DNA from: JBCCXL01 sp039191605
Lineage (GTDB): Bacteria; Acidobacteriota; Thermoanaerobaculia; Multivoradales; JAHZIX01
NCBI GenBank assembly: GCA_039191605.1
Contig: JBCCXL010000032.1
Span: 1-47,010, forward strand
Direction: 5' to 3'
DNA length: 47,010 bases
In this document: positions 16,832-27,400 of the stretch, piece after piece
Position numbering within the stretch: position 1 is the first letter of the stretch
How the letters are laid out: each line of letters begins with the position of its first letter
Notes under the pieces: generated by a model
The model's database searches: none
What the model was told of the DNA's origin: nothing
The model's input: the letters and a program-made list of their open reading frames with translations, nothing else
Translations under genes and position numbers: made by a program

Positions 16832-17640
16832 CGAAGCCTACTTATAACTACGCGAGCATCGTCGCGGTCCATCTGCTCCTCCCCTTTCTGATCAGTTTGG
16901 CGTCGGGTGCCACGTTGATCAAATTGATTCCGACAGCGGGTACCACCGGGGTTACCGCAGAAGACCTCAGTACTACGGCCCCTGCCGCAATTTCAGATCA
17001 GGTGAGTGAAGAGCTCAGTGCGCCCGAGGTTGAGCGAGAGACCGTAGAGATCAGGGGTGGCAGCAAGATTTACGCTGGACTCGAATGCCAAAGGGCAAGC
17101 CAGGGTAGAAATGGCAATCTAGTCAGGGCCGCGAAAGCGAATGTTGTGGTTTTTTCTGATAGCTACCATTGGGCAGTGGGTAGTGCGACAAGGGTGCGTT
17201 TGGAAGGCGTGGACGTTCCATTTTTTGATGAGTTGAAAAGCGCGGCTTCCTATAAAGAACAATTGACTGAGGCGAATCTGATCATTGTCTTCGGTACCGC
17301 CTCCTGTGAGACCGGTGCCGAGGATCAAGAGGGTCTCGCGCGGCGGCGAGCGGTTTGGTTACGGAATCAAATTGGCAGAATCGCGGCCGGGGGAGAGCAG
17401 CGGGTGCGCCTGGCCAGCCTCGGCTGGGCGCGGCCGATGTCGGAGCAATGTAGCGGAAATACTTTTGAGACCCGCACCCAGCGCAAGGTGATTCTTGTCG
17501 CTCTCTATTCCCAAGAGAACGGCTCCGATTTTATTCAACGTTGTCTTCGAGAGGCCGTCGATTCTCACGACCGGCTGAGAAATATATTTCACTTCTATGA
17601 GCGGTGGCGTGAGAACGACATCGATATGGATTGGGAGTGA
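16828..17640 (+). CDS. OmpA-like C-terminal domain protein with N-terminal anchor
   Basis: A 270-residue protein beginning at a GTG that overlaps the previous TGA. One hydrophobic segment lies at about 9-33. Residues about 150-235 resemble the OmpA/MotB peptidoglycan-binding fold: a strand LIIVFGTASCETG, then the helix LARRRAVWLRNQIGRIAAGG, then a strand RVRLASLGWARP. This corresponds to the family pattern xGHTDxxG...LSxxRAxxVxxxL...GxGxxxP, with a Cys/Glu variant at the first motif. The assignment is at twilight level. GC and third-position G/C appear visibly lower here than in the neighbours (for example AT-rich runs near 17140-17300), which suggests separate origin or relaxed selection. 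An OmpA-family partner fits the FtsZ-like/vWA system. Confidence 0.6.
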   Translation: MTKPTYNYASIVAVHLLLPFLISLASGATLIKLIPTAGTTGVTAEDLSTTAPAAISDQVSEELSAPEVERETVEIRGGSKIYAGLECQRASQGRNGNLVRAAKANVVVFSDSYHWAVGSATRVRLEGVDVPFFDELKSAASYKEQLTEANLIIVFGTASCETGAEDQEGLARRRAVWLRNQIGRIAAGGEQRVRLASLGWARPMSEQCSGNTFETRTQRKVILVALYSQENGSDFIQRCLREAVDSHDRLRNIFHFYERWRENDIDMDWE

Positions 17641-17645
17641 ATCAA

Positions 17646-20447
17646 ATGTCAAACCAGCGACTCGCCGAGGAGTTGGTGGGCTGGGGCTGCGTCCATCGCC
17701 GCATGCTGATGCAAGTCGTGCTTTGCAGCCTCGCTACCTTCGCCTTATGGACCTGGGCCGGCGCTTCTGGGCTCGAGGCTCAGCCGCTGGCCTCGGGCTC
17801 TCATCGCGCGGTGCAATTCGTCTTCGTGATCGATGATTCGAAGAGCATGCGGGAGACCGACCCGGAGCGACTCTCGGTCTTCGCCGCACGGTCAATTCTG
17901 GACATGCTGGACGAGCGGGACGAGGCGACGGTGGTGCGTCTCGACGGGCCAGCCCAGGATGAGGCTCCCCTGCCGGTGGCGCCGGTGGGAGATCAGCGTC
18001 TTCGGCTGCAGGAGAGTCTCGATCTCGGAGATCAGCTGGCGGGGTACGGTGCCGGCTATACCCGCTGTCGTACGGCCCTCGCGGCGGTCAAGGACATGCT
18101 CAACGTCGCCTATCGCAGCGACGTGGCGCAGGTGGTCTTCTTCCTCACCGATGGGGCCTGTACTCCCGACACCGACGAGGTGCCCAGTGTGACGGGCTTC
18201 CTGAGCGGATTGCGCTCCCACGACGCGGGGCTCTTCCGCTTTTATTTCCTACGCTTCCAGGGGATGGAGTTCACCTCCGCCCTCGCTCAGCTGGCGGAGA
18301 GGACGGGAGGCCAAAGCATCGAGGTGGGCACCCGGGATCCCACCGGTGTGCTGAGAGGTTTCGCCGAAGCCATGTCTGCCTCCCAAGGCTATGAATCGGC
18401 GCTGCTGACTCCGCAGGACAACGATCTTCCGGGGCATCAGGGGGCCCGCCGGGTTCGGCTGCTGGCGGTGGCTCGGGGGGAGGGGGAACCTCTGGACATC
18501 GAGGTGAGGGACCGCTACCGGCGTCCGATGGAGGGCTTCAAGGAAGCTAGAGCCGGCAGTCACCAATTTCCCGGCGGAGAGGTCTTTCGCTATATCGCCT
18601 TCGACTACCGGCCCAACGGGGATCCGGTCTATGTCGACGTGCTCAACGCCGGTGGGCAGTGGAAGGTGGTGGCGCTGCCGGAGTATCTGCTGGCGGCTTC
18701 CGTTCAGGTCTTCGAGGGGGAATGCGATGGGGAGCGCCGACCGGTGAGATATCGGGTGGATCGGGGGCGACCGGTGTGTGTCGAAGTAAGGCTGGTGGAC
18801 GAGAAGGGGCAGATCGTCAGCGCAGACGTTTCCGGCTCCGATCTGGAGGCTCACCTACTCTTCAAAGAGGAGGGAAAGCAGGAGTGGAAGGAACTCGCCG
18901 GTAACCCCGCCGCCGGTGGAGAGGCGCGCTACTTCGTGCAGCGCAGCCGTTTGGAGTCCGGAGGTTATTCCCTTCAGCCGCAGATCACCCTGCGTGCCGA
19001 CACGGAGCAGGAAGTCACCTTTACGGGAGTGACTCGGGGTCTGGAGATCGCGTCGCTGGAGATGGAGGTCTCTCCGGCGGTGCTGGATTTCGGCAGCCTG
19101 CTTCCCGGTCAAACCCAGCACCATGCGGTGGAGCTGGACGGCGTCTTCCCGGAATCCCGGCTGCGGCTGGTGCTGCCGGAGGAGAGTCAGCTGGGGGATT
19201 GCCTGGAGTTTCGGCTCCAGGGAGACGAGAACGAAGGGGTCGACGTTGCGGTGGGGCAGCAGGTGGTGGTGGAGGCCAGGCTGGATACCTTCTGCGGCCC
19301 GAAAGCCTTTCAGCGCACCATCGACACCCCCCTGTACTTCGATCCGGTGGTGCTGGCGGAGGGGGGAGGGGAGACCTATCCGGGGGTGACCGTCACCGCG
19401 CGACTCAAGCTGGATTACGACCCCGGGCAGGCTTCGGGGCCGGTGCTGCATTTGAAGGCAGGGCAGAGCGAGGTTTTCGAGCTCGAGCTGGGGGGCAACG
19501 CCGAGGGAGAGGTGAGCTATCTGGTGGAAGTGCAGGCGCCGCAGGACTCCGCCGCGTGGCCGGCGGACGCCGGTCATCTGACCCTAGGCTTCGCGCGGGG
19601 CGACCAGCTGCTGCGTCGTGACGGCGCCAGCGTGCGCCAACAGCAGGTCGTGGCGCAGGACGTCAACGGCAACGCCCAGCCCCTGCGCCTCTTCGCGCGG
19701 GCAGACCATTGCTGCGGTGGCGGCAGCTATCGCACCCAGGTTGCCGTTGCCGATCCGGCTGGGCTGAGGGATCCCCTGCTCATTCCCGTGACCCTGGAAG
19801 TTAGCGGTGGCTCTTTCTGGTCCTGCTGGGGGCGGCGGATTCTCTTCGCCCTCTTGGCGCTCCTTCTGGCCCTGCTCTGTTTCTACATCTACCGCATGTG
19901 GAGCCATAGCTCCTGGCTCGATCGTCGCCGTTTGGCCACCCAGCTCAAGCCGCTGGTGTGGAGCTCCTACGGCGGAACCAGCGTCAACCACCGCTCTCAG
20001 GAAGAAGTCGAGGCCTGGGTGCGGCGCAACTTGCGCTTTCGGGATCGCGCCCTCGCCTGGATTCGGGCGAACCCCTTCCGCATCGGCTGGTTCGGTGGGA
20101 GCTATGAGGAGACCCTCGAGCTCACTCTGGCGGCGAAGCGGGACGTGGAGTCCTCGAGCCTGCAATTGATCTCTGAGCGGGCTTTCCAGATGGAGCTCTA
20201 CCTCCGCCCCGATTCCTACCGCGGCCGGCTCTTCGCCAGCGCCGCCGGCACCATCGCTTTTCTCGGCGTGCCGGACGCCCGCGGGCACTTCTCCCGGCTG
20301 GTGGTGGAGGGGCAGGAATACGTCATGACCCCGGGAGAAGTCCCGGCGAAGGTCACCCGGCTGAACCGCAAGAACCTGGTGCAGCCGAAGGATCTGCGGG
20401 ATCTCGGCGGCGACGGCGGTCCCGCCGGCTGGCGCCTGGGAGCGTGA
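17646..20447 (+). CDS. Membrane-anchored von Willebrand A domain protein
   Basis: A 933-residue protein. The ATG at 17646 has GGGAG 8 nt upstream; a TTG 15 bp earlier is less likely. A signal or anchor helix covers about 21-40. The vWA domain follows at about 55-225, with an intact MIDAS DxSxS (Asp63, Ser65, Ser67 in VIDDSKS), a candidate MIDAS Thr in the CRTAL segment and the Asp in FFLTDGACTP. About 500 residues of beta-rich, Ig-like sequence come next. A second helix (ILFALLALLLALLCFYIY) is near 731-750, and a cytoplasmic tail of about 180 residues ends the protein. The vWA part thus lies outside the cytoplasm and the tail inside, where it could contact the tubulin-like protein. vWA domains bind partners through a metal ion. 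Confidence 0.88.
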   Translation: MSNQRLAEELVGWGCVHRRMLMQVVLCSLATFALWTWAGASGLEAQPLASGSHRAVQFVFVIDDSKSMRETDPERLSVFAARSILDMLDERDEATVVRLDGPAQDEAPLPVAPVGDQRLRLQESLDLGDQLAGYGAGYTRCRTALAAVKDMLNVAYRSDVAQVVFFLTDGACTPDTDEVPSVTGFLSGLRSHDAGLFRFYFLRFQGMEFTSALAQLAERTGGQSIEVGTRDPTGVLRGFAEAMSASQGYESALLTPQDNDLPGHQGARRVRLLAVARGEGEPLDIEVRDRYRRPMEGFKEARAGSHQFPGGEVFRYIAFDYRPNGDPVYVDVLNAGGQWKVVALPEYLLAASVQVFEGECDGERRPVRYRVDRGRPVCVEVRLVDEKGQIVSADVSGSDLEAHLLFKEEGKQEWKELAGNPAAGGEARYFVQRSRLESGGYSLQPQITLRADTEQEVTFTGVTRGLEIASLEMEVSPAVLDFGSLLPGQTQHHAVELDGVFPESRLRLVLPEESQLGDCLEFRLQGDENEGVDVAVGQQVVVEARLDTFCGPKAFQRTIDTPLYFDPVVLAEGGGETYPGVTVTARLKLDYDPGQASGPVLHLKAGQSEVFELELGGNAEGEVSYLVEVQAPQDSAAWPADAGHLTLGFARGDQLLRRDGASVRQQQVVAQDVNGNAQPLRLFARADHCCGGGSYRTQVAVADPAGLRDPLLIPVTLEVSGGSFWSCWGRRILFALLALLLALLCFYIYRMWSHSSWLDRRRLATQLKPLVWSSYGGTSVNHRSQEEVEAWVRRNLRFRDRALAWIRANPFRIGWFGGSYEETLELTLAAKRDVESSSLQLISERAFQMELYLRPDSYRGRLFASAAGTIAFLGVPDARGHFSRLVVEGQEYVMTPGEVPAKVTRLNRKNLVQPKDLRDLGGDGGPAGWRLGA

Positions 20448-20451
20448 AGCC

Positions 20452-20667
20452 ATGAACCAGGTAATCCCTTTGAATCCAGAAGCCCGTGCGGCTGATTACG
20501 CGGCTGATCGTGCGGCACCGAAGGCCAGAGCTTGCAGGCGCCGGCGCTCTGAAGCCCCAATTTTTACTCCCCAGTTGAAGTCCCAGGTATTGAACGACCT
20601 TGCCGAACCGCTGAAGAACCAGCTTGAGACCGGGCGGCGCTACCGCCCGGCGGAGGATGCACCGTGA
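20452..20667 (+). CDS. Small basic protein of 71 residues, unknown function
   Basis: Starts 4 bp after the vWA gene and ends in a GTGA overlap with the tubulin-like gene. It is hydrophilic, with a basic stretch (KARACRRRRSE) and an amphipathic C-terminal part (TPQLKSQVLNDLAEPLKNQL) likely to form a helix. Its position, between two core system genes with coupling on both sides, argues that it is real. It could be an adaptor or regulator of the tubulin-like GTPase. That is inference; no homolog is recognised. Confidence 0.65.
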   Translation: MNQVIPLNPEARAADYAADRAAPKARACRRRRSEAPIFTPQLKSQVLNDLAEPLKNQLETGRRYRPAEDAP

Positions 20668-23600
20668 GTAATCAGAATCAGATCGTCGACGACCTGTTGA
20701 CTAAGCCGAGCGTCATCTCGCCGACTCTCTTCGTCGGCCTCGGGGGCTGCGGTTGCCGCATGGTGCGGCGCATCGCCGAGCACCTGCGGCGGCGACCGGA
20801 CTACAAGGACCAATACGAGAAGTTGGTCAAGTTCGCTCTGGTGGACACCAACATCAACGACCTCGAGAGTTATCGGGAGATCGCCGACGAGACGCTGCTG
20901 ATCAGCGATTTCGAGAAAGAGGATTACGCCGACCTGGCCTCCGGCAAGAAGTTCCTGGACCCGGATGAGTACTTCACCCAATGGGTTCCCCAGAACTACC
21001 GCTTCCGGGCTGGAGACACCGCCGGCGCCGGCCAGATTCGTATCGAGAGCCGGCTCGGCGTCTTCTATCAGATGAAGCATAAGGACTTCGTGCCTCGCTT
21101 CCGCCGCCTGCTGGAGGCGCTGAAGAGTCATGAGCTGGGCTACCGCCGGCTGGATAGTCAGGAAATCCGAATCGTCCTCTGCTACTCGGTGGCCGGCGGT
21201 ACCGGCTCCGGCTGCCACCTGCCCATCGCCTACATGCTCCGCGACCTGGCGGAAGAGCTGGGCAAGCCCACGGTGATCGGCGTCGCCGTGCTGCCGGCGG
21301 TGTTCGAAGACAAGACCGGAGTGAACCGTGACGGCACCTTCGCCAACGGCTACGCGGCGCTCCAGGAGACCGAGCACCTGATGAAGCTGGGGGCGCCGGA
21401 GTCGCGCTTCTATCCGGTAGATGGTCGCCGCTTCCACTACAACCCCCTGAGCCAGGACAAGACGGTGGTGCGGCGGCGCCCCTTCGAATTCCTCTACGTC
21501 ATCGACAAGCCGGAGAGCTTCCACGTTGCCGAGCCGGTGGATGCGGCGGCGGACGGGCTGTACCTGCAGTTCTATTCGCCGCTGTTCAAGAACCAGCTCT
21601 CGGACTACGACAACTACACCCAGCACCAGCGATTCCTGGTGCCCCACGACTTCGAGGGCAAGGGGATTTCCGGCTACACCACCTTCTACGGTTCCTACGG
21701 TGCCGCAGTGCTGCTGGTACCGGAAGCCGGGCTGGTGGATTATTGCGCCGAAGCGGCGGCGCTGAGCATCATGCGCTCGAGCTTCGTGCGCTCGATTCCC
21801 GGCGGTCACCAATATTCGATCCTGACCCAGAATCGGCAGCTCTTCAACGAAGCGACCCTCGGGGACGAAGAGGACGAGCGCCCGATTCCGCTGGAGGACT
21901 TCTACCGCAAGGAGCCGAGGGTTCGGGAGCGGCTGCTGGATCGACTCTTCCTCAAGCGGGTGCGCCTGTTGGCGGCCTGCGAGCTCGGCCGGCAGGAGGG
22001 GCGCTATCTGCCGATGTTCCGTCACGGCCATCCGCTGGGATCGATCCCCACCCGTGGCGGCGTCGTGGAGCAGCGGGAAGAGCTGCAGCGGGAGGAGCTG
22101 GACGAGCTCTCCAAGTACGGCATGCGCCACTCCATCGGCGCCGTGGTGCTCTCGGCGGTCTCCGGTCGCGGGCCAGGGCAGCCTCCTGGGCTGCTGCGTC
22201 GGGCGCGCAGCGCAATGGAGGACTTCCTCAACCAGGAGCCGCTGCCCACCGGCGGCAGTCCGCGGGTGCAGGATCTCAAAAACCGGGCCCAGGGCTGGGT
22301 CGACGAGGCCAGGCGCAGGGGTCTACGGGTGCTGAGGGACGGCTTCAGCGAGGGGTCGGTGGCCTACCCCGGCTTCGATTCGCTGCTGGACCTCGACTTC
22401 CTGCGCTCCGAGGCGGGGGATGTGGACCTGGCGGCGAAGCGCTACGCGGTGCTCTCGATTCTGGAGCAGGTGACCTGGACCACCCACGACCCGGAGGCCA
22501 TCGAGGGCTTCGAGCTAACCCGCAAAGACAGCGAGAAGGTGAAGGATCGGGAACTTTCGGCGGTGACCGAAGACCTGCGCAGTCAGGCCCTGGACCAGGC
22601 GATGGCCCGAATTCAGCTGGAGTTCAACCAGAATCTCGGCCGGCTGCAGGTCAACCTGCGGGACTTCGCTCATTTCCAGCAGAAGCTGGAGACCAGCTTC
22701 GATGCCGTGGAGCAGGACCGCAGCCGGGCCCTGGAGCAGCTGCGGGAGAAGGGAGACGACTCCGCCAACGCCTATGTTCTAGACGGTGAGGCGCTGCAGA
22801 TCGAGACCGGCCGCAGGATGTGGGATTTCTACTACGAGGACCGGGTCACCCAGCTCACCGAGCTCCAGCTCGGCAACAAGGAGGTGCAGCAGCGCCTCAG
22901 CGATACGGTGACGGACCTCAGCATCTCGCGGGGTGGTTCGTCCCAGGACCTCGAGATGCTCTTCGACAGCCTGAAGGATTACGCCAAGGGGGTGCTGCGG
23001 CACCGGGTCGGAGGCGATGTCCACGCCAACGATCGCGACCGTCGCTGGGGCCTCACACTCTCCAAAGCGCTAGAGCTGGAGGTGGTCTATCGGGCGCTCT
23101 ATCACTCCCACGCCGAGGATCTGCGCTCCCTCGAGGAAAAGGAATCTTCGCAGAAGATTCGCGAGATCCTGTCGCGCTACAACAATCTGCCGGACGAGGA
23201 AAAACTCGACTTCGAGAAGCCCGTCCACCGCGATTACCTGCGCGACAAGATCCAGCGCCTGGTGAAGGAGAAGGCCTCGCTGCTGTGCACCTACGAGGGG
23301 GCCCGGGATCAGCACGGCGGAGTGCGGCCAGACCACATCTTCCTCGCCGCCATCGACGAGAACTTCGAGAACACCAACATCTCCCAGGCGATTCAGGGGG
23401 CCGACAACAACCTCCATTGGGTGACCACCGGATGGAAGAACCCGAAGGAAATCATTTTCTATCGCGCGGTGCTCAACGTGCCTCTCTACGTTTTCGGGCG
23501 GCTGCAGGAGATGCAGACCGAGTACTACCGATTCAAGGATTTGGCGCGGCGTCCCAAGGTGCTACATATCGACAAGAACTGGGAGGATGGGCTGCCGGAT

Positions 23601-24401
23601 CTCGATCCCGATACCGAGAAGGAAAAGCACCGCCAGGACATCCTGCGCAGCCACGTGATCAATTTCGCCACGCTGCTGACCCTGCCGTTGAGGATCGCTA
23701 CCCCCGGCGCTGCCGGCGGCAAGAAGGGCCAGCCGCCAGCGCAGGAGTCCACCTTCATCGTGCGCCGGCGGGGGGTCTACTACCTACGGCACCCGGACGG
23801 CGGCTCGGTAGCCAACTCCCTCGAGCTGGAGGAGCTGGAGACGCCCCTCGGCAGCACCCTGGCCAAGGCTATCGAGAAGCTGCCGGAGGTGCTCGAGGCG
23901 GAACAGGTGAAGTACCGCCCGCTGCAGCGCATGCTGGACGGGGTGCGCAAGGGTTTTGCCCCCTCGGTGCTAGAGAAGATCACTCAGCTGCCCTTCGAAT
24001 GGCGTCGCAGTCAAGAGCAGCTACGGCAGCGCTACGGCTCGTCGCCGGGGGACGGGCAGCGAGAGCTGTTGGGGGATTTCCGGGATGCTTACAGCCGACT
24101 CAAGGAGGCTTTGGAGAGCATGCTGGGGGGGTTGCGCAACGCCAGTGCCGAGTACCACACCCTCAACGAAGACGTGGATATCCAGGTCGATGGCCTAACT
24201 CGCAACACCGCTCTCGACAACCTCGGCCACAGCACGAAGATTCTGCGCACCTTCGTGGAGCAGTGGGCGGAGCTGGAGAGTGGTAGCGGTGCGAGTCAGA
24301 TCCAGCGCTCCTTCGAGGATCTCTTCCAGCCGATGGAGCAGGAGAAGCTGGAATCGGTGCTCGCTAGCCTCGGGAACACCGCCAGCACGCTGGAGAACTG
24401 A
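20664..24401 (+). CDS. FtsZ/tubulin-superfamily protein (Tubulin-like, FtsZl type)
   Basis: A 1245-residue protein starting at GTG, with GGAGG 7 nt upstream. The N-terminal 250 residues carry the tubulin/FtsZ GTP-binding elements: a glycine loop GLGGCG at 25-30, VDTN at 60-63 and the signature GGTGSG at 178-183 preceded by CYSVA. The rest, about 1000 residues, is far longer than FtsZ (about 380). It is mostly charged helical sequence with probable coiled coils (about 640-720 and 1120-1200) and shows no transmembrane segment. It matches the divergent FtsZ-like family reported beside vWA and OmpA-like genes. It probably binds GTP in the cytoplasm and may assemble at the membrane through its neighbours. 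It is the core of the operon. Confidence 0.88.
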   Translation: MSNQNQIVDDLLTKPSVISPTLFVGLGGCGCRMVRRIAEHLRRRPDYKDQYEKLVKFALVDTNINDLESYREIADETLLISDFEKEDYADLASGKKFLDPDEYFTQWVPQNYRFRAGDTAGAGQIRIESRLGVFYQMKHKDFVPRFRRLLEALKSHELGYRRLDSQEIRIVLCYSVAGGTGSGCHLPIAYMLRDLAEELGKPTVIGVAVLPAVFEDKTGVNRDGTFANGYAALQETEHLMKLGAPESRFYPVDGRRFHYNPLSQDKTVVRRRPFEFLYVIDKPESFHVAEPVDAAADGLYLQFYSPLFKNQLSDYDNYTQHQRFLVPHDFEGKGISGYTTFYGSYGAAVLLVPEAGLVDYCAEAAALSIMRSSFVRSIPGGHQYSILTQNRQLFNEATLGDEEDERPIPLEDFYRKEPRVRERLLDRLFLKRVRLLAACELGRQEGRYLPMFRHGHPLGSIPTRGGVVEQREELQREELDELSKYGMRHSIGAVVLSAVSGRGPGQPPGLLRRARSAMEDFLNQEPLPTGGSPRVQDLKNRAQGWVDEARRRGLRVLRDGFSEGSVAYPGFDSLLDLDFLRSEAGDVDLAAKRYAVLSILEQVTWTTHDPEAIEGFELTRKDSEKVKDRELSAVTEDLRSQALDQAMARIQLEFNQNLGRLQVNLRDFAHFQQKLETSFDAVEQDRSRALEQLREKGDDSANAYVLDGEALQIETGRRMWDFYYEDRVTQLTELQLGNKEVQQRLSDTVTDLSISRGGSSQDLEMLFDSLKDYAKGVLRHRVGGDVHANDRDRRWGLTLSKALELEVVYRALYHSHAEDLRSLEEKESSQKIREILSRYNNLPDEEKLDFEKPVHRDYLRDKIQRLVKEKASLLCTYEGARDQHGGVRPDHIFLAAIDENFENTNISQAIQGADNNLHWVTTGWKNPKEIIFYRAVLNVPLYVFGRLQEMQTEYYRFKDLARRPKVLHIDKNWEDGLPDLDPDTEKEKHRQDILRSHVINFATLLTLPLRIATPGAAGGKKGQPPAQESTFIVRRRGVYYLRHPDGGSVANSLELEELETPLGSTLAKAIEKLPEVLEAEQVKYRPLQRMLDGVRKGFAPSVLEKITQLPFEWRRSQEQLRQRYGSSPGDGQRELLGDFRDAYSRLKEALESMLGGLRNASAEYHTLNEDVDIQVDGLTRNTALDNLGHSTKILRTFVEQWAELESGSGASQIQRSFEDLFQPMEQEKLESVLASLGNTASTLEN

Positions 24402-24403
24402 CC

Positions 24404-27400
24404 TTGTCACAGGCCTATCCAGCTCCGGCGGTGGTGCTGGGTCTCGGTCGCTTCGGTCTCGCCGTGGTGGAACGCCTCGGGCGGGATTGGGCCGGGCTCC
24501 GGGATGCCGGCGCCGACGCCACTCTCGGCAACCTTTCGCTGATCTCGGTACGGGCCGAGAACGGCGAAGTGGAGAAGCGCTGCCTGGAGGGCGAGGCGGG
24601 GTCGGCGGAGCTCGCCTGGTGGTCCGGGGAGGGGGATCTCCCCTCCCTGGCCCTGGACTTCGTGATTCTGCGATCCCTGGGGCTGATCCGCTATCAGGGT
24701 CGGGGCTACGAGGTCGCCGTGCCGCGGGATTACGGGGTGGTGGAAATCGACCGGGGCAGCGCCGAATGGCGGGCCCTCCAGTATTTGGAGTCGTTGAATC
24801 GGGAGTCGTCGGGACGAGCTTCACCGTCGCAGAAAGCATCCCGCGCTGAGGACGCACCTGGGGGCACATCTGGGGGCGCCGCTGGGGGTGAAGAATCTCG
24901 ACAGCAGCCCGCGGAAGACTCTTCTTCTACCGCGCCGCCGGCTCCTGCGCCGCCGGCCCCCGGGACGGCTGCCGCTGCGCGGCGTCCTCAGGGTGATCAG
25001 CAGCCGCTGATCTATCGTCGTCGACTCTTCGATTGGGTCGAGCTGAGGCCCGATCCCATCACCTCGGCGGAGGCGCTGCGTAATCTACGCGGCAGGATCC
25101 GGGATCTGGATCGCTTCGCGACGCCGCTGCTCAACCGGATCAAGCAGGGGCACAGCCCCGAGACTCTGCTGGCCTGCATCGCCCGCTGCCGAGCGCTGCT
25201 GGACGGCAGGGATCCGGTGCCCTGGGGCTGGCTGGCGGAGACCTATTTCCAGCAGCGGGCCGCTTCGGGGGTGGAGTCGGCTGCCGCGACCTTGCCGGAA
25301 GCGGCGGGATTGGGTGAGTCGGCAGGGCAGGGTGAGTCGGCAGGGCAGGGTATCGCCAACGGCGGGGGGATTCAGTTGAGTCTCGACGCGGACGCCCTGC
25401 GGCTCTCGGAGGATCACGTCAAGGTCGAGGAGCTACAGCCCAAGCGGGCCGGCTCGCCCATCGCGGGTTGGGAGGAGCTGATGGGCTCCCTCGGAGCCGG
25501 GCCGGGAGATGCCGGGGGCGAAGCCCCGCGGATTCAGCTCAACCTGCCGGCGGTCTCGCTGCCGCGGCCGGGGGATGTCTCTTGCCCCGTCCGCCCCTCG
25601 GACCTGCTGCGCCGGGATTGGGAATCCACCGGCTGGGCCAGCGATGGCTCCGGCCGCGATGCCGTGCGCTTTCAATATCTGCGCACCATTCCGCTGCGGT
25701 TGGGGCTCTTCGACCATCAGCCGGAGTCGGCCGGCGCCGGCAATGGTGAGGGAGAGCTGCAGGAACGACTGCAGGAGCAGCTACGGCGCCTGGGGCGTTT
25801 GAGCTACAAGGGGTTGGTGAGGCTGTGGGGGGATCTCCAGCGGGAGCGGGTGATGGAGGAGGACCTGCCGGTGATGGTGCGGGTGCGGCAGCGGGATCAT
25901 CTGGATTCCGCGCTGCGCATGTCTCTGGAAATCCTTGGCGAAGTGGTGGTGCGGCCTATCGTCGCCACCGGGCCCAACAACGGGAAGAAGCGCTCCGCGG
26001 CGGCCTCGGAAGGGCGGCGGCCAGCTGGTGGGACGACCGGCCTCGATACCGAATCTAGCTCTATCGCCGGATCTCATCGGGAAGCCGGAGCGAGGGCCCC
26101 CCGGGAGGCCTCCGAGCTTTCCCTATCCGCAGCGCTTTCCTCTTCGGGACCTCCCGATTCCGGTTCTGCCGCCGCCGGGTCGCGAACCACCTACCCGAGT
26201 CTTCCGGAGGGGCCCAGCCGCCGGCTCGGGCGTTTGATCATGGAGGGGGAAGAAGGTGCTCCCGTCGATGGTGAGTCGGTGCTCTATCGCCGGCTGGCGG
26301 ACCTCGGTCTGCGCAGCGCCCGCGGCCGGCAACAGCGTCGCCGTCCGCTCTTCGTGGATATCCCGGTGAATCGCCCTGAACCCGAGCAGGAGGACGAGGA
26401 GCGGGGGCAGAGTCAGCGCTCTCGGGAGGGCATCTCCGTCGAACGAGTGGAATTCGAGAAGGAAGCCCGCCGCTTCCGCACCCTCCGCCAGCGGCTGCGG
26501 GAGCAGGTGGAGGAGATGTTGAGCTTTCAGCACCTGAGCCGCGCTCGAGACAAGCCCGGGCGGATGCCGCCGCGGCTGACGGTCTTCGTGGTGGGAGACA
26601 TGGGGGAGGTATTCACCCGAACCTACGCCCAGCCGGTGCTGAGGGAGATTCATCGCTGCCTGCTGCGGGCCTTCACGCCGATCTTCGAGTCCTATCGCTC
26701 CGGTTTCGATCGCAGCCTCTGCGTTACGCCCCTCTTTTGGACCCCCCATCCGGCGGACCCTTTCGACGGCGAGGGCTCGGATGCCTGGGAGCCGGAATCC
26801 GACATCTGGCGCGAGGAGGCGGCGATCATCGACGCCATCCACGGGGTCAGGCGCTGGGCGGAGACCATCATGCCGGCGTCGCGGCGGTGTATCTCGCAGA
26901 TCTTCGTCAACAGCCGGGTGACGGACAACTCGGTGCTGCGCCTCGAGGACGCCCTGCGTCAGAGCCGGGATTTCCTCACCCTACAGATGCGCAACGATCT
27001 CTCCCGATCCCATTGGCTGCGTCGGCTGTCGGTCAGCGGTGGCGGCAGCGATCTCTTCTCTTCCTTCGCCTGCTACGAGATCGACTTTCCTGCGGAGCGC
27101 TGCCGCGAGTACTTGGCCAATCGCCTGGCTCGAGACTGCCTGCAGCTGATCAAGAGAGGGCCGCGCCGCGACGCTGAGTTGTTCCAGGAGCTGCCGCAGC
27201 TGGATCTTCCGGTGGACCTTCCGCCGCGGCTGGTGCAGGGAGCGAAGGCGACCATCGTCGGCCGCGCTAGGGAAGCGGCGAATCAGGTCATCGGTCGCCA
27301 CATCAGCTCCCATCACCTCACCGACGACACCCAGCGCCGAGAGGTGTTGGATCGCTTCGACGAAGATTTCGAGGAGGCGCTGACGGCGAGCATTCAGGCC

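Noticed and set aside
20640..22130. A 496-codon minus-strand frame opposite the tubulin-like gene
   Set aside because: Low-information composition; the plus strand carries the GTP-binding motifs over the same bases.
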